From: Euryodendron excelsum
Lineage: Eukaryota > Streptophyta > Magnoliopsida > Ericales > Pentaphylacaceae
Direction of reading: 5' to 3'
Assembly: GCA_033060915.1 (NCBI GenBank)
Contig: CM065378.1
Span: forward strand, 50,044,001-50,108,000
DNA: 64,000 nucleotides
How positions within the stretch are numbered: position 1 is the first letter of the stretch; every line of letters starts with the position of its first letter. The notes under the pieces were generated by a model, which ran no database searches, was not told where the DNA came from, and saw only the letters and a program-made list of their open reading frames with translations. The translations under genes and the position numbers were made by a program. Positions 36,751-47,403 of the stretch are shown here, one piece after another.

Positions 36751-37640
36751 TGCCCTAACTCTGTAATCGAGACTTTGATAGACATGTAGTTAGCAACAGC
36801 AGGTCCTGTGTATTAGCACCGTGTCGCATGTCAACTTTTGAGTGAAACGGAGTCTGTTTGGCTAATTTGGTATCGCTGAATCCCGATTCTAACCTTATTC
36901 AACAACGTTAAGTGTCCGGGAGGGGAATATGCCCTAACTCCCCAATCGAGACTCCGATAGACGCGCCATTAGGGCCAGCAAGTCCCATATGTTAGCACCG
37001 TGCTGGGTGTCAAGTTTCAAGTGAAAGGAGTTTGTTTGGTTGATTTAGCATCGCTAAACCCTGATTCCAATCTTATTTAAGAACACTAAGTGTTCGAGAG
37101 GGAAATATGTCCTAACTCCCTGACCAGGACTCCGATGGACGTGACGTCAGCTCCAGCAGGTCTCATGTGTTAGCACCGTGCCGCCTATCAAGTTTCGAAT
37201 GAAGCGGAGTCCAATTGGCCGATTTGGTATCGTTGCCCGATTCCAACCTTATTCAACAACTCTTAAGTGTTCAAGAGAAGAATAAGCCCTAACTCTGCGA
37301 TTGAGACTCTGATGGATGCACTGTCGGTGCCAGTAGCACCTGTGTACCAGCACTATGTTGCGTGTCAAGTTTTAAGTGAAACATAGTCCATTAGTCCGAT
37401 TTGGCATAGTCGAACCCGATTCCAACCTTATTCAACAATGCTAAGTGTCCGGGAGGGGAATATACCCTAACACCCTGATTGGGACTCTGATGGACGCGCC
37501 ATTAGTGCCAGCAAGTCCCGTGTGTCAGCACCATGTCGCGTGTCAAGTTTCAAGTAAAACAAAGTCCGTTCGGTTGATTTGGCATCGCTGAACCTCGATT
37601 CCAACCTTTTTCAACAACACCCGCCTCCAACCTTATTGAA
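36751..37640 (+). repeat. Five tandem units of about 178 bp
   Basis: The landmark 'ccctaact' begins units at 36751, 36931, 37108, 37285 and 37463 (spacings 180, 177, 177, 178). Each unit contains 'gactccgatggacg', 'tgttagcaccgtg', 'gtcaagtttcaagtgaa', 'gatttggcatcgctgaa' and 'ccgattccaaccttattcaa'. Units differ at many positions. The array lies just inside the left TIR of the MULE, downstream of the PMD gene; no partner array was seen near the right end. Confidence 0.9.
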
Positions 37641-37794
37641 GAAATGTTACAAAATTAAAATTATCATATATCAACTATAATACTCAAGTAAGAGCCCATG
37701 TTTTGTACAAAAATAGGTATAACATAAGTGACCACATCCCATTCACAAGAAAAATTATAAAATACATCTTACGTACCATATCTAGGTGCCCGTC

Positions 37795-38898
37795 TCACTC
37801 TCTTACTCTTCTTGACATATACGTTCAGTACGACCTCTGCGAGTGGCTCGATCAACTGTGTGACCTGTGAGGCCTCGGCTTATGAATCCACATCTCTACG
37901 ACCCCCCTCACACGGTTGTGTTTATACGTATGATGCCTCCTCTGTTTGTGGGTGTGCATGTCCAACACCCGACGCCTTAGCCTGTGTGCTCGATGAGGCT
38001 ACTCCTACGTGACCTGTAAGGCCCACTTTGCCAGTGGAAGTGAATGGCCAGCTGTCTCATCATGTGAGTCAGGCAGAGGTGATGACAAGTCGATGACAGT
38101 CGGTATGATAACTTTACTCAAAAAGGTCTTAGCAAGACTTCTGCGTGACACGTGCATCTCGGCATGTCCTCTCCCCCTCTACCTCTACCTTTACCACTAT
38201 CTCCACCTCTACCTCCTCCTCTACGCAGAGGTCCAGCATGTCCTCTCCCCCTCCCTATCTCCTGTGGCTCACTTACTTATGTCAATATGTCGCCCCCAGA
38301 TGTAGACGGCCCGATTGAATGCTAAGGATAAGGTACTAAGGATACGTGATGATAAGGGGCTGTCAATGGATCTTGCCGTATGTAAGATGTAGACAGCCCA
38401 ACATCAGTGCACTCGAATGGCACATGACTAGATGATGAAGGCCCTGCTGTCGGGGGAGATGGACCTATCAGAGTAGAAGGTCGGCTTTATTTGAATGCTG
38501 ATGAATATGCCTGGACAAGGAAGGCCATATTGTGGGGGGTGATGGACTGACCAAAGTAGAAGGGTTGGCTTTGTCTAAGGGGGTGGCACTGCAGCGCGCA
38601 GGGAGGGGGGATAGGTGCATCAACGACGTGGGCCATTGGTAGACGATAATCCTCTCATATCAAGTGCAGGGTCATGTCACGCATATGGCGCATGAATACA
38701 TGTGCTTGCAATCCTGTATTAGCATCATATCTGTGAAAGGTATCATTTGCTCGCTTCTGCGTAGTAATCACACACTGGGCCTGCTCATAAAAAAATGATA
38801 AAGAAAAATCAACTAAAGTTACTATAAAATGAAGCATTAGTCTAGCACAATCTAATGAATAAAATGTTTTACAATAAACTGATCAAGATATCATATCT

Positions 38899-38934
<36 letters not shown>

Positions 38935-39934
38935 ACTCCAAGGTACCCAGCTGAAGCCATGTACACCCGATTGGCAATCAAGCGGTGCATCATACGTTGA
39001 TACCACTCTATGTAAGGGTCATAGCATGACATAGGCTCCTAAGTCACGTCACCACCAATGACATCCTGTCGCCGATCTCTCCATATAGTGACAAAATGAT
39101 GATGGAAGACGAACCAATCTATGCTTAGTCTACCTCGTCTGTCTATGTTATGCAGACCAATACCAGTATCGGGGGGTGGAGGTATACCCTGGCGACATCC
39201 AAACTGTCAGAGAACACAGCCAGGTAAATGCCACTTGACCACATTAAAGCAGATCATTAGTACCTCAGCTAACCATATGTCACTCCTAGCACGACAATAA
39301 TCGAGGAGGGTCTCGATAATCTCATTGTGTCGACCATAAGGTTGCCACATCGACTAGATCATACAATATAAATTTATGGTTAATAATTGATATAATAGAA
39401 GCTAAAAATTTAATCACTTAAAACACAAACAAACCTCATCATCTCTTAACCAATCAAATTGGTCTCTATACACTGCAACAACATGGGTAGGGACTTTGTC
39501 AAGTGCAAACTTACTCTTCCACCTAATTTGAAAAAAAATATATGTTTAAATAAAATGCCAAGTTTAATAATAATTGGACATTGCGTAGATATATTATTTG
39601 TCAACTTATACGTATAGTACCTAGCACCCTGGCCCAGGGGGTAGGTGCTCGTCCTGTATGTGTAACGGCTGATGTCCAAGAGTCGGTGTCTCCCGCCGAC
39701 GTGGACTAATCCTAGGGAATCTCTCCCAGGCCCATAGCTATTACAAAAATAGTGGAACATAATGATTTATGATATAAAAAATAAGGCATAATGATATAAC
39801 ACCTCCTATTTAGAATTGGCAATCCGTACCAAAATCAAAACACCTCCTATATCCTTCGTGTTGGGCTTAGTCGCCCGACACATCATCCGATAAAGTATGA
39901 CAAGAGCTGCAGCACCCCAGCTGTATTGCCTCGA
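37795..39934 (-). pseudogene. MULE plant mobile domain gene, 3' part
   Basis: The continuation of the PMD gene after the family C insertion. It reads QYSWGAAALVILYRMMCRAT, an intron, a WERFP-like region (damaged), an intron, and KSKFALDKVPTHVVAVYRDQ with FDWLRDDE. Another intron leads to HLPGRVLRQFGCRQGIPPPP, SIDWFVFHHHFVTIWRDRR and PYIEWYQRMMHRLIANRVYM. The last exon codes a long tail with an Arg/Gly-rich part (GRGRGHAGPLRRGGGRGG). This is the pattern of plant MAIN-like/'phosphatase 7 long form homolog' proteins and of PMD proteins carried by transposons. Frameshifts and stops are present. A run of 33 Cs at 38900-38932 falls in an intron. Confidence 0.75.
38900..38932 (+). repeat. 33-base poly-C run
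   Basis: An uninterrupted C homopolymer, in a predicted intron of the MULE PMD pseudogene (G-run on its coding strand). Length may be affected by assembly or sequencing. Confidence 0.9.
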
Positions 39935-42876
39935 TGTTGTGCCTCGATTTTTCACACTCGAGAACACACACAAGTGAGAAAAACACAATACTCTCCCGTT
40001 AAAACTCATTCTCCTAAAAGGACAAGTGTGACTATGTTTGAATTGGAAATTGATTTGAATAAGGGCTTTTAGAAAAGATTTGGAGTCACCACCTAACTTT
40101 GTTAAGGTGAGTTAGGTTTTCTAAAACTAAGTGCAATCCAAAGATTAAACTTTTGAAAAGATTTAAGCCCTTTTTGAAAATAACTCTATTTTTGGTCTTT
40201 TGAAAATAGTGATTCTAGGTTTGGAGGTTAGTTACATATAGGGATGATGCACTAGGCTATCACACTATCCCGCCCTTGCGGTACCTATATGTCTATTCAT
40301 CCTAAGTTCACTCATTTAGAATCTTCAATTATGCATTGTCCATCTATATCCATTTTGAAAATAATTTTGAAAAGAAGTGTGTTATGATGCATGACATGCA
40401 AGTGCAAGAAAAAGAATTTGATTTTGAAAGTAAATTTGAAAAGGAAATTTGAGGTTTGTTAAAAAGGTTGTGAAAATTAGAAACTTGAAAAGGTTATGGA
40501 ATTGAAAACTTGAAAAAGATTGTGGAATTGAAAACTTGAAAAAGGTTGTGGAAATTGAAAACTTGAAAAGGGTGGTGACCGCACCTATGAGGGTTGCCTA
40601 CGTATCTCTTTGTTGGAAACTAAGTCAATCATAGTTCAGACTCGGTGTCCGATTGAAAATAGACACTTTGAGACCTTGTTTGATTTGAAAATAGTTTGAT
40701 TTCAGCTTTGATTGGAGGATTTAAATTTCAACTTTGATTTGAAATAACTTAGAATTGACTTTGATTTGAAATTGAACTTTGAAGTAAAACTTGGACTTGA
40801 TTTTGAAAGATTGAGTTTGAGCTTTAAAATCACCTTGCCTTAGATTGAAGTTTTAAAACCATCGTGGTTTAGGAAAGAGTTTTAAAAAAGAATTGAGGCC
40901 TCCTAACTTTAGGGTTAGGGTTGAACTAGGGTTTAGACATCTTAGGACTTAGGTAACCTAGGAATGAAGCATGCAATTAAAATAAGAATGTTTGATTTCA
41001 AAAAGTTAGATTTAGGAAAGTTTTGAATTAGGAAGGTTCCAAATTAGAAAAGTTTCGAATTAGGAAAGTTCCAAACTAGGAAAGTTTTGAATTAAAAAAG
41101 TTCCATTTTAGAAAAGAGTTGATTTAGGAAAGATTTGAATTTGGAAAAATTTGAAATTTAGAAAAATTTGAAAGTTTGAAATTAAGAAAGGTTTGAGAGT
41201 TTCGATTTAAGAAAGATTGAAAATAGGAAAGATTAGAATTAGGAAAGATTTGATAGTTTGAAGTTAAGAAAGATTTGGTTTCTATTTCCTAACATAGAAG
41301 ATTGAATTTTATTTCTAAAAATAGATGATTTGATTTTGTTTCCAAAATTGGAGAATTTAATTTGGTTTCCTAAATTGGAAGATTTGATTTGATATGGAAT
41401 TGGAAAGGTTGAGTTTTGAAAATCTCGGATTTGAAAATCTATGATTTGGTGGAAAAAGAGGTTTTGAAAATCTATGATTTGATGTAGAAAACAATTTTGA
41501 AAACCTATGATTTGAGCAAAATAGAAAGTCATGATTTCAAGAAAGAAACTAGGGTTTCCTAACAATGGATTCTAGGGCTTAACTTGGACTTCAAGACAAA
41601 GAATTTTTGGATAGTAGATCTTTAAAAAAAACCCTTTTGGAAGGAAATTTGCAAAACTATTTGGAAAGGAGGTTGAATATGAACTTTTGCAAGTCTTATG
41701 AATATCTCACTTTCCTAAAATGATTCTAACCATGAAAAGATTAGAAACATTCTAGGGTTAGACCTTGATGAGCCTATTGAATGTAACACTTTTTTAGAAT
41801 CATCTTAAGATTATGGTTTTGATGTGAACAATTTAGGGTTTACACCCGAAATTTGGACCTTGGTGGTCACATTGAATGCAACACTTTCCTAAAACAACCT
41901 TAACCATAGAATGGCTAAAATCATCCTAGGAGTGTGATTTTGAAATAAGTTTGAAAGAAGGAAGTTTTGAATGCAAGTTTTGAAAGAGAACTTTGATGCA
42001 AGTTCGAAAATAACTTTGAATGCAACTTTGAAGGCAATGTATGAACTTGATAACCCAAATGCAATAGGATCATGACTATACAAGATTAGGCTTCACCACA
42101 TAATCAAGGGGGCCGAACCCACACAATCTAAGGTTAAACTAGAAAAAAGCCCCCAACACGGTGACCTTCAACAGTCCTTCCTAGGCATGAATCCAAGAGG
42201 TGTGTTCGATCATGTGACATAGGGGTTTTGTTCGCAATTCCCAATGTCGACTTGTTTGCGAGTGTTTCCATCACTCTCACGATTGCGATGCTTGTGAGTG
42301 TTTTCGTCACTCTAATGGTGTGCATTCACTCTAAAGACTACCTGATCTTGGGAAGCTGCTAGATGGTCTTATCGTCTAAGGGATCAACTTTCTCAAAAGA
42401 CATGCCGGATAGCAGATATTCTACATTAGCAGGCTAGCACACGCCAAAAGTGAAACGCTTTACCATCTCGGGGACTTGGGTTGATTCCCGGTTAATAGGT
42501 TTGAAAGGGCTTATTGCTTTGAGGAGTTTTCTTAGAAAACATACATACTGGATGGACTTACTGTCTGAAGGATCAACTTTCTTAAAAGACGTGTCAGATT
42601 GAGCTTGACTAGTCTAGATTAGAATTGAAACTGGAATTGAAGTTGAAATACGGACTTACCTTCTTTAGAATGACATGCCAACTGGAATTGGACCAAGTAA
42701 GATCCTAAGGGTATTTTGGTCATGTTACCTTTATTGGGCCCGGTTGACCCTCGAAGTGATTGATTGACTGGATTGAGTCTGGAAAGCTAGTTTGGGTTTG
42801 AATGTGTCTGTGTCAGTTTGAATGTGAGTCCGGTCTAGCTGGAGATTGCAGAGCGGGCAAAAATAGGGTGCTTACA
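39935..42876 (-). repeat. 3' LTR of family C, with internal deletion
   Basis: 2942 bp against 4290 bp for the partner LTR. The alignment jumps at about 42190: sequence equivalent to roughly 49660-51070 of the partner is missing, which includes the palindrome cluster and the TATA box. This LTR therefore lacks its promoter. Confidence 0.8.
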
Positions 42877-42899
42877 ACTACCCCTCTTTTTCTCTCTTT
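42877..42899 (-). promoter_or_regulatory. Polypurine tract of family C
   Basis: On the minus strand the sequence is GAGAGAAAAAGAGGGGTAGT directly before TGTAAGCACCC. This fixes the transcription direction of families B and C. Confidence 0.8.
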
Positions 42900-43078
42900 G
42901 CCTGTCGAAGGCAGAAAACGATAAATTAAGGGTCTCATGTTGGCCGCGAGGCGATTGGTGGGATGGAATTTGAAAATTCTTGAAGACATGAGCTTGGAAA
43001 TAGCAGATTGGCCTAAGGGGGCATTTGAAATTAGATTTTGTAGGCAAAAGGGCGAAGTTGCCTAGAACTTAACCGTGA

Positions 43079-43140
43079 CGCCACTAGGAGTAGCGCCATG
43101 CATAAAAATTCCTTAGTGCCACTGCAAGTGGCGCTAGGCC
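43079..43140 (+). promoter_or_regulatory. GGCGCCAC-type palindromes upstream of antisense ORF
   Basis: Two degenerate palindromes (GCCACTAGGAGTAGCGCC, and GTGCCACTGCAAGTGGCGC) like those next to the LTR TATA boxes. Here they lie about 1.5 kb before the readable part of the plus-strand PMD ORF, where its promoter could be. A similar site is at 5770-5805 in the related fragment. Confidence 0.5.
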
Positions 43141-44646
43141 TAAGAATTAAAACATCAGTAGCTTCTTTTATTCGAAACTTACAAGTTTAAGAGGAGATTT
43201 CGAGAATTTGAGAGCTTTTTCAAGATTTCTGCAAATAGGAAGTCTTGGGTATTGAAGGAGTGAGTTTAGGGAACCCCAGAGAGTTGTGGAAAGTAGTCAC
43301 CCTCGCCGGAGTTGTTGTCGAAAGGAAGATTTCGCCAGAGAAATTTAAGAGATGAGTTTTTTATTTTTTGTGGATTTTAATGTGTAGAACTCCGTTTGAG
43401 TTGTGTAAATAGTTAAAATTAATATTTTGATGTACTTTGAACAACCTGGTGATGTTGTTTCTCCATTTTGATGCTCGTTTGATTGAGTTTAAGTAGTTTT
43501 GCATGTTTATGTAAAGAGTGTTTTTTGCAAGAATTGAAAATTCGCTCCTATAGCTTTGGGTATTAGGTTTTCTGGCTAGATATTTGCACCATGTGCCTTA
43601 GAAAAATGTGTTGAACAACCATATAAAGCTTTGTGATTTTCTGAAAACTTTTTGATATTTTGGTTTTTCAAAAAATAGAAACAATGCTTGAAAAATAAGA
43701 AAAATTGAGAAATTGATGGAACTATTTGAGGTTGATATTTAGAAAAATATGAGCATATTTTAGAAAATATTTGAAGTAGTTTTAAGAGATTTCGTGTCGA
43801 TTTTGAAAACTATTGGATTTTTGAAAAATAAAGCATGTGTTTGAAAATTTGAAAATTTTGAGAATGTGCATAGATTCTTTTATGTGCGTTAGTGAAACGT
43901 GATTGCGATGCCGTGGGACACATGGCTAGTGTTCTGTTGTCACATCTTGGGCATTGTAGGAACCATTTATAAACGAGGCTCTATCGAAATTTTTTGAAAT
44001 TAGAAAAATAGTTAGAAATTTTTTGAAATAAAATCTTTTTGAAGGGAAAAGATATAAAACTTTTGAGGGTGGAGGCCTTTCTGGTAGAGATGACCCTGAG
44101 AAACTGGGGGTCTTAGAATAAAACTTTTTGAAAAAAGAACTTAGGAAAATCTTTGAAAATGGAATTTTGAATAAAAATTTTAAAAGAAATCTTTGAGGAT
44201 TGATTTTGAACAAGACTTTTTTAACGAAAAAGTTTCAGAAAATCTTGAAACTTGATTGAAATAAAAACCTTCTGAAGAAGAGGCTTAGAAAAGTTTTGAG
44301 ATGGATTTTGACTGAAACTGAAACCTTTGAGATTTGATTTTGAAAATGACTTTAGACCTTGATTTTGAAATAGCTTTTGGAAGGAAACATTAAGGAACTT
44401 GAGGATTTGATTTTGAAGATAAACTTTTGTAAGAAAAAGTTTAAGAAACTTGACGATTGATAGAATAAACTTTGAAAATAAACTTTTAAAGGAAAAAGTT
44501 TAAGAAACATTTTGAGTTGTTTTGAGTAGACTCTGTTAAGACTTGTGTCATTCATTCTTTTCTTTTTTCTTTTTTTTTCCATACCTCTTGTCTTTTTAAA
44601 CTGTATACACCATATATTGATATCTTTACCTTGATTTGATTTTCAG

Positions 44647-45870
44647 GTTGTCTGATGCTAGTGACGACGGTTCTACGAGGAGGCAGGAGTCCAAAAAGGG
44701 GGTCCAGATGAATTCCGTTGGTAGTTCTAACCATTCCAAGGGTAGCTATAGATCAGCTGGTGGGACATCTTCTAGTCAGAGTGGGAGGGGGAGTATGCCT
44801 CCAATTGACCCTTTTCCTCCCGTCGAGTCGGCTTTTGACAAAGAGATGGATATCGAGGAGTAGGCACTAGGCCTGGGAGACCGTGTGATCGGTTACGGGA
44901 GGGGCTCAACTAGGCGGAGGCAAATGGATGCTGATTTGGGAGATCTAGAGGTTCAAAACATTCCTCCATTGGGGGACCTTGCCTATCATCCCAATGTATA
45001 TTCTTGGCAGCACTTGCCCCCTCCCCGAGTGCATACATCTTTTAGAGGGGCCGTCCACCAAACTTTCAATACCATGCAGCGAGCTACTCCATCCTATCGT
45101 GCCTTTCTAGCAGAGATTGGGTTCGGTGCATTCATGGGATTTCAAGCAAACTGCCTGAATGTCCATTTAGTATTGGCATTGATTGAGAGGTGGTTTGGCG
45201 AGACAGGTACCTTCCACTTTGTGGGTTTTGAGTTGGGTCCTACTCCATTAGATTGGGCCATTATCACTGGGCTCTCTTTTGTTGGCCATCAGATTACCTT
45301 GCAGCCAGTTAGTAGAGCCAAGGCTTGTGCTCTATTGAACTTGCCACCACCTGACTGCACGGCTTTTCCTATGTCCTAGCTTAGTCGGGATGATAGTGCA
45401 TTCTCTGTTGAGCCCCTACTTGAGCGGTGAGACATTATGAGGCGATAACTGGTTCTGTACATTATTTTTAGCTGCTTTTGTAATAATAATAAGTTAATCT
45501 TCCCTTCTAGACTAGTGAGTGTGGTAGCTGACTTAGGCACCTTCTCAGAGCTGGACTGGGAGTCTTTTTTTTTTTTTTTTGTTGCTTCCTTAGATCCATA
45601 CGGGTTCGGACTTCCTCCTGCTGAGATTATTGACTTTGTGACCATATAGGAAAATCTGGAGTTGGTAGAGGCAAGAGATGTGAACTAACAACCCTTTGTT
45701 GGATCAGTTCATTATAAGGCAGCTAAGTATCTGGTCCCGATGTCTCTGTCGAGGATTTCTTTTCTTAATGATGAGTCTTGGGAATCGTATCTGGAAGACC
45801 AACATTGGTGTTAATTTCACGAGGAGTTCCAGTCGACTAGGGATCCACTTAAATATATGTTTGGTCTCTA
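44647..45870 (+). pseudogene. Antisense PMD-like ORF of family C
   Basis: The readable exon begins after an acceptor TTGATTTTCAG ending at 44646 that follows a pyrimidine-rich stretch, so a start codon must lie in an upstream exon. A Ser/Gly/Arg-rich head is followed by TPSYRAFLAEIGFGAFMGF, then LALIERWFGETGTFHF and LDWAIITGLSF. This matches the PMD pattern (ERW..ET.TFH....D.A...GL). One TAG at 44861-44863 interrupts an otherwise open frame, and the frame ends at TAG 45377-45379. Further coding-like segments (DLGTFSELDWES, then YLVPMSLSRISFLNDESWES at about 45715-45790) suggest later exons. The ORF is antisense to its element, near the 3' LTR, as in the element at 28945-31923. Confidence 0.6.
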
Positions 45871-47382
45871 GGTGGATGTTGATCTTTCTTAGGAGTAATG
45901 ATGACTTTCTAAGGTGTAGTCTCTACGATAGGAAAAGAGGAAGAAAGAAAAAAAAAAACATGGACACAAGTCATGAGTTAGTATTTGATACTTAGAAAGC
46001 TTTATGCGATGCATGTCTTAGGGGTGTCCTCTCTTGTGAGGGAGACTAAACATGATACACTTGGATCACTTATTGGAGATAGGGGGTCTGCCCCTGTATA
46101 CAGATACGTTACTGTTGACTGAGAACATACATTCATTCACTTACAAAAAGTAGAAGAGTACATTGAACTTTGAGTTTAAAATACAAGAGAATAGAAGTAA
46201 ATTTTAATAGGGGAAAAGGAAACATTTTCCTTGTGACTTTCACCTATCTACTTTTACATTTGAGATCCTAAACTACTCTCGACTCTTCGAATTCGTCTTA
46301 TTTGAGTTCAATGTTGAGGAGGTCATTGAAAGACCTTGCTATTTGATTGCTCCTTGTCTTCTTAGCAACCTTATCTCCGTGAGCATAGAGGGATTAGGGC
46401 CTCTCTTTATAAAATGACTTGGAATGTATGCCATGAGCCCTTACAGTTGCATCGGAACCATTAGGATTTTAGTAGGTTTTATGCAAGGGAGAGCAATCTT
46501 GGTGTCACTTTCTATGGGTTGATTATATGCATGAGAATGTAGTGACTTGAGTTACTTTAGAACTCTTATCTTGAAATGGAGTATTGAATGCATGTACATG
46601 TATGTCAAGAGTATAAAAAGAGAGAGAATGAAATTGTAAAATAAATATGTATGCATGAGCATTTATATAAGCATTATAACAACAGGAATAGACAAGAGTA
46701 AAGGAAAGTAAAGTAGTCGCCTTTTCTTCCATGGTTTTGAAATTGACATGCGTGTCTTAAATCCATCAGAAATTCGGCTATGCATGATTTCTACATGAGC
46801 ACGAGGTTGAGGGTTTACTAATGCTTCCTAAGAATGCTTAGTTCCCAGATCTTCAATTCTAGGCCCACTCCCCGAGGTGGTGCCATAATCAGTTGGTGAT
46901 CTGAGTGGGAGAACCATCAAGAAGCTGTAGGCTAAGAAACTAACACAATATCCGCCCACAACCAATATACCATTCTCCCTTCTAACAAGAAGGGTCATAA
47001 CCAGGTAATAATGCAAATATGCAAATGCGAGTGCACGTGCAGTGTGTCTGTGAAATTTTGAAAAATGGAGGAAAAGGCCCAACAACTCCCATCCATCCTG
47101 TCCATTCTATCCTATTCATTCATGACATACATGACAGTTAATATAACATAAAATAAAATGTGAATAAACGTCCACATACAAAAGAAAATGCAAAAAGTCA
47201 ATACTTGAATGACAAACTTAATGCAAGATAGTATCATTGAACACGGATTGAATGCATGTTTTTGAAAACAGCTTTGAAAATGTTGCTTTTGAAAGTTTGA
47301 AGTGGATAGAATTGGACAAATTAATCGAAGATTCTAGATAAGTGGGGGGTGAAAAGACACGATAATAGCCTAACCTCTAAGC
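45871..47382. other. Family C interior without recognisable gene
   Basis: No gag, protease, RT or integrase motif was found on either strand. This is where they would be expected between the primer-binding site and the antisense ORF, which makes the element non-autonomous. Confidence 0.6.
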
Positions 47383-47403
47383 ATCCCCAGTGGAGTTGCT
47401 AGC
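47383..47403 (-). promoter_or_regulatory. Primer-binding site of family C
   Basis: On the minus strand, AGCAACTCCACTGGGGATG begins within two to three bases of the LTR end. It resembles the TGGCGACTCCACTGGGGA type used by Ogre-like elements (tRNA-Arg), with two changes at its start. Confidence 0.65.
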
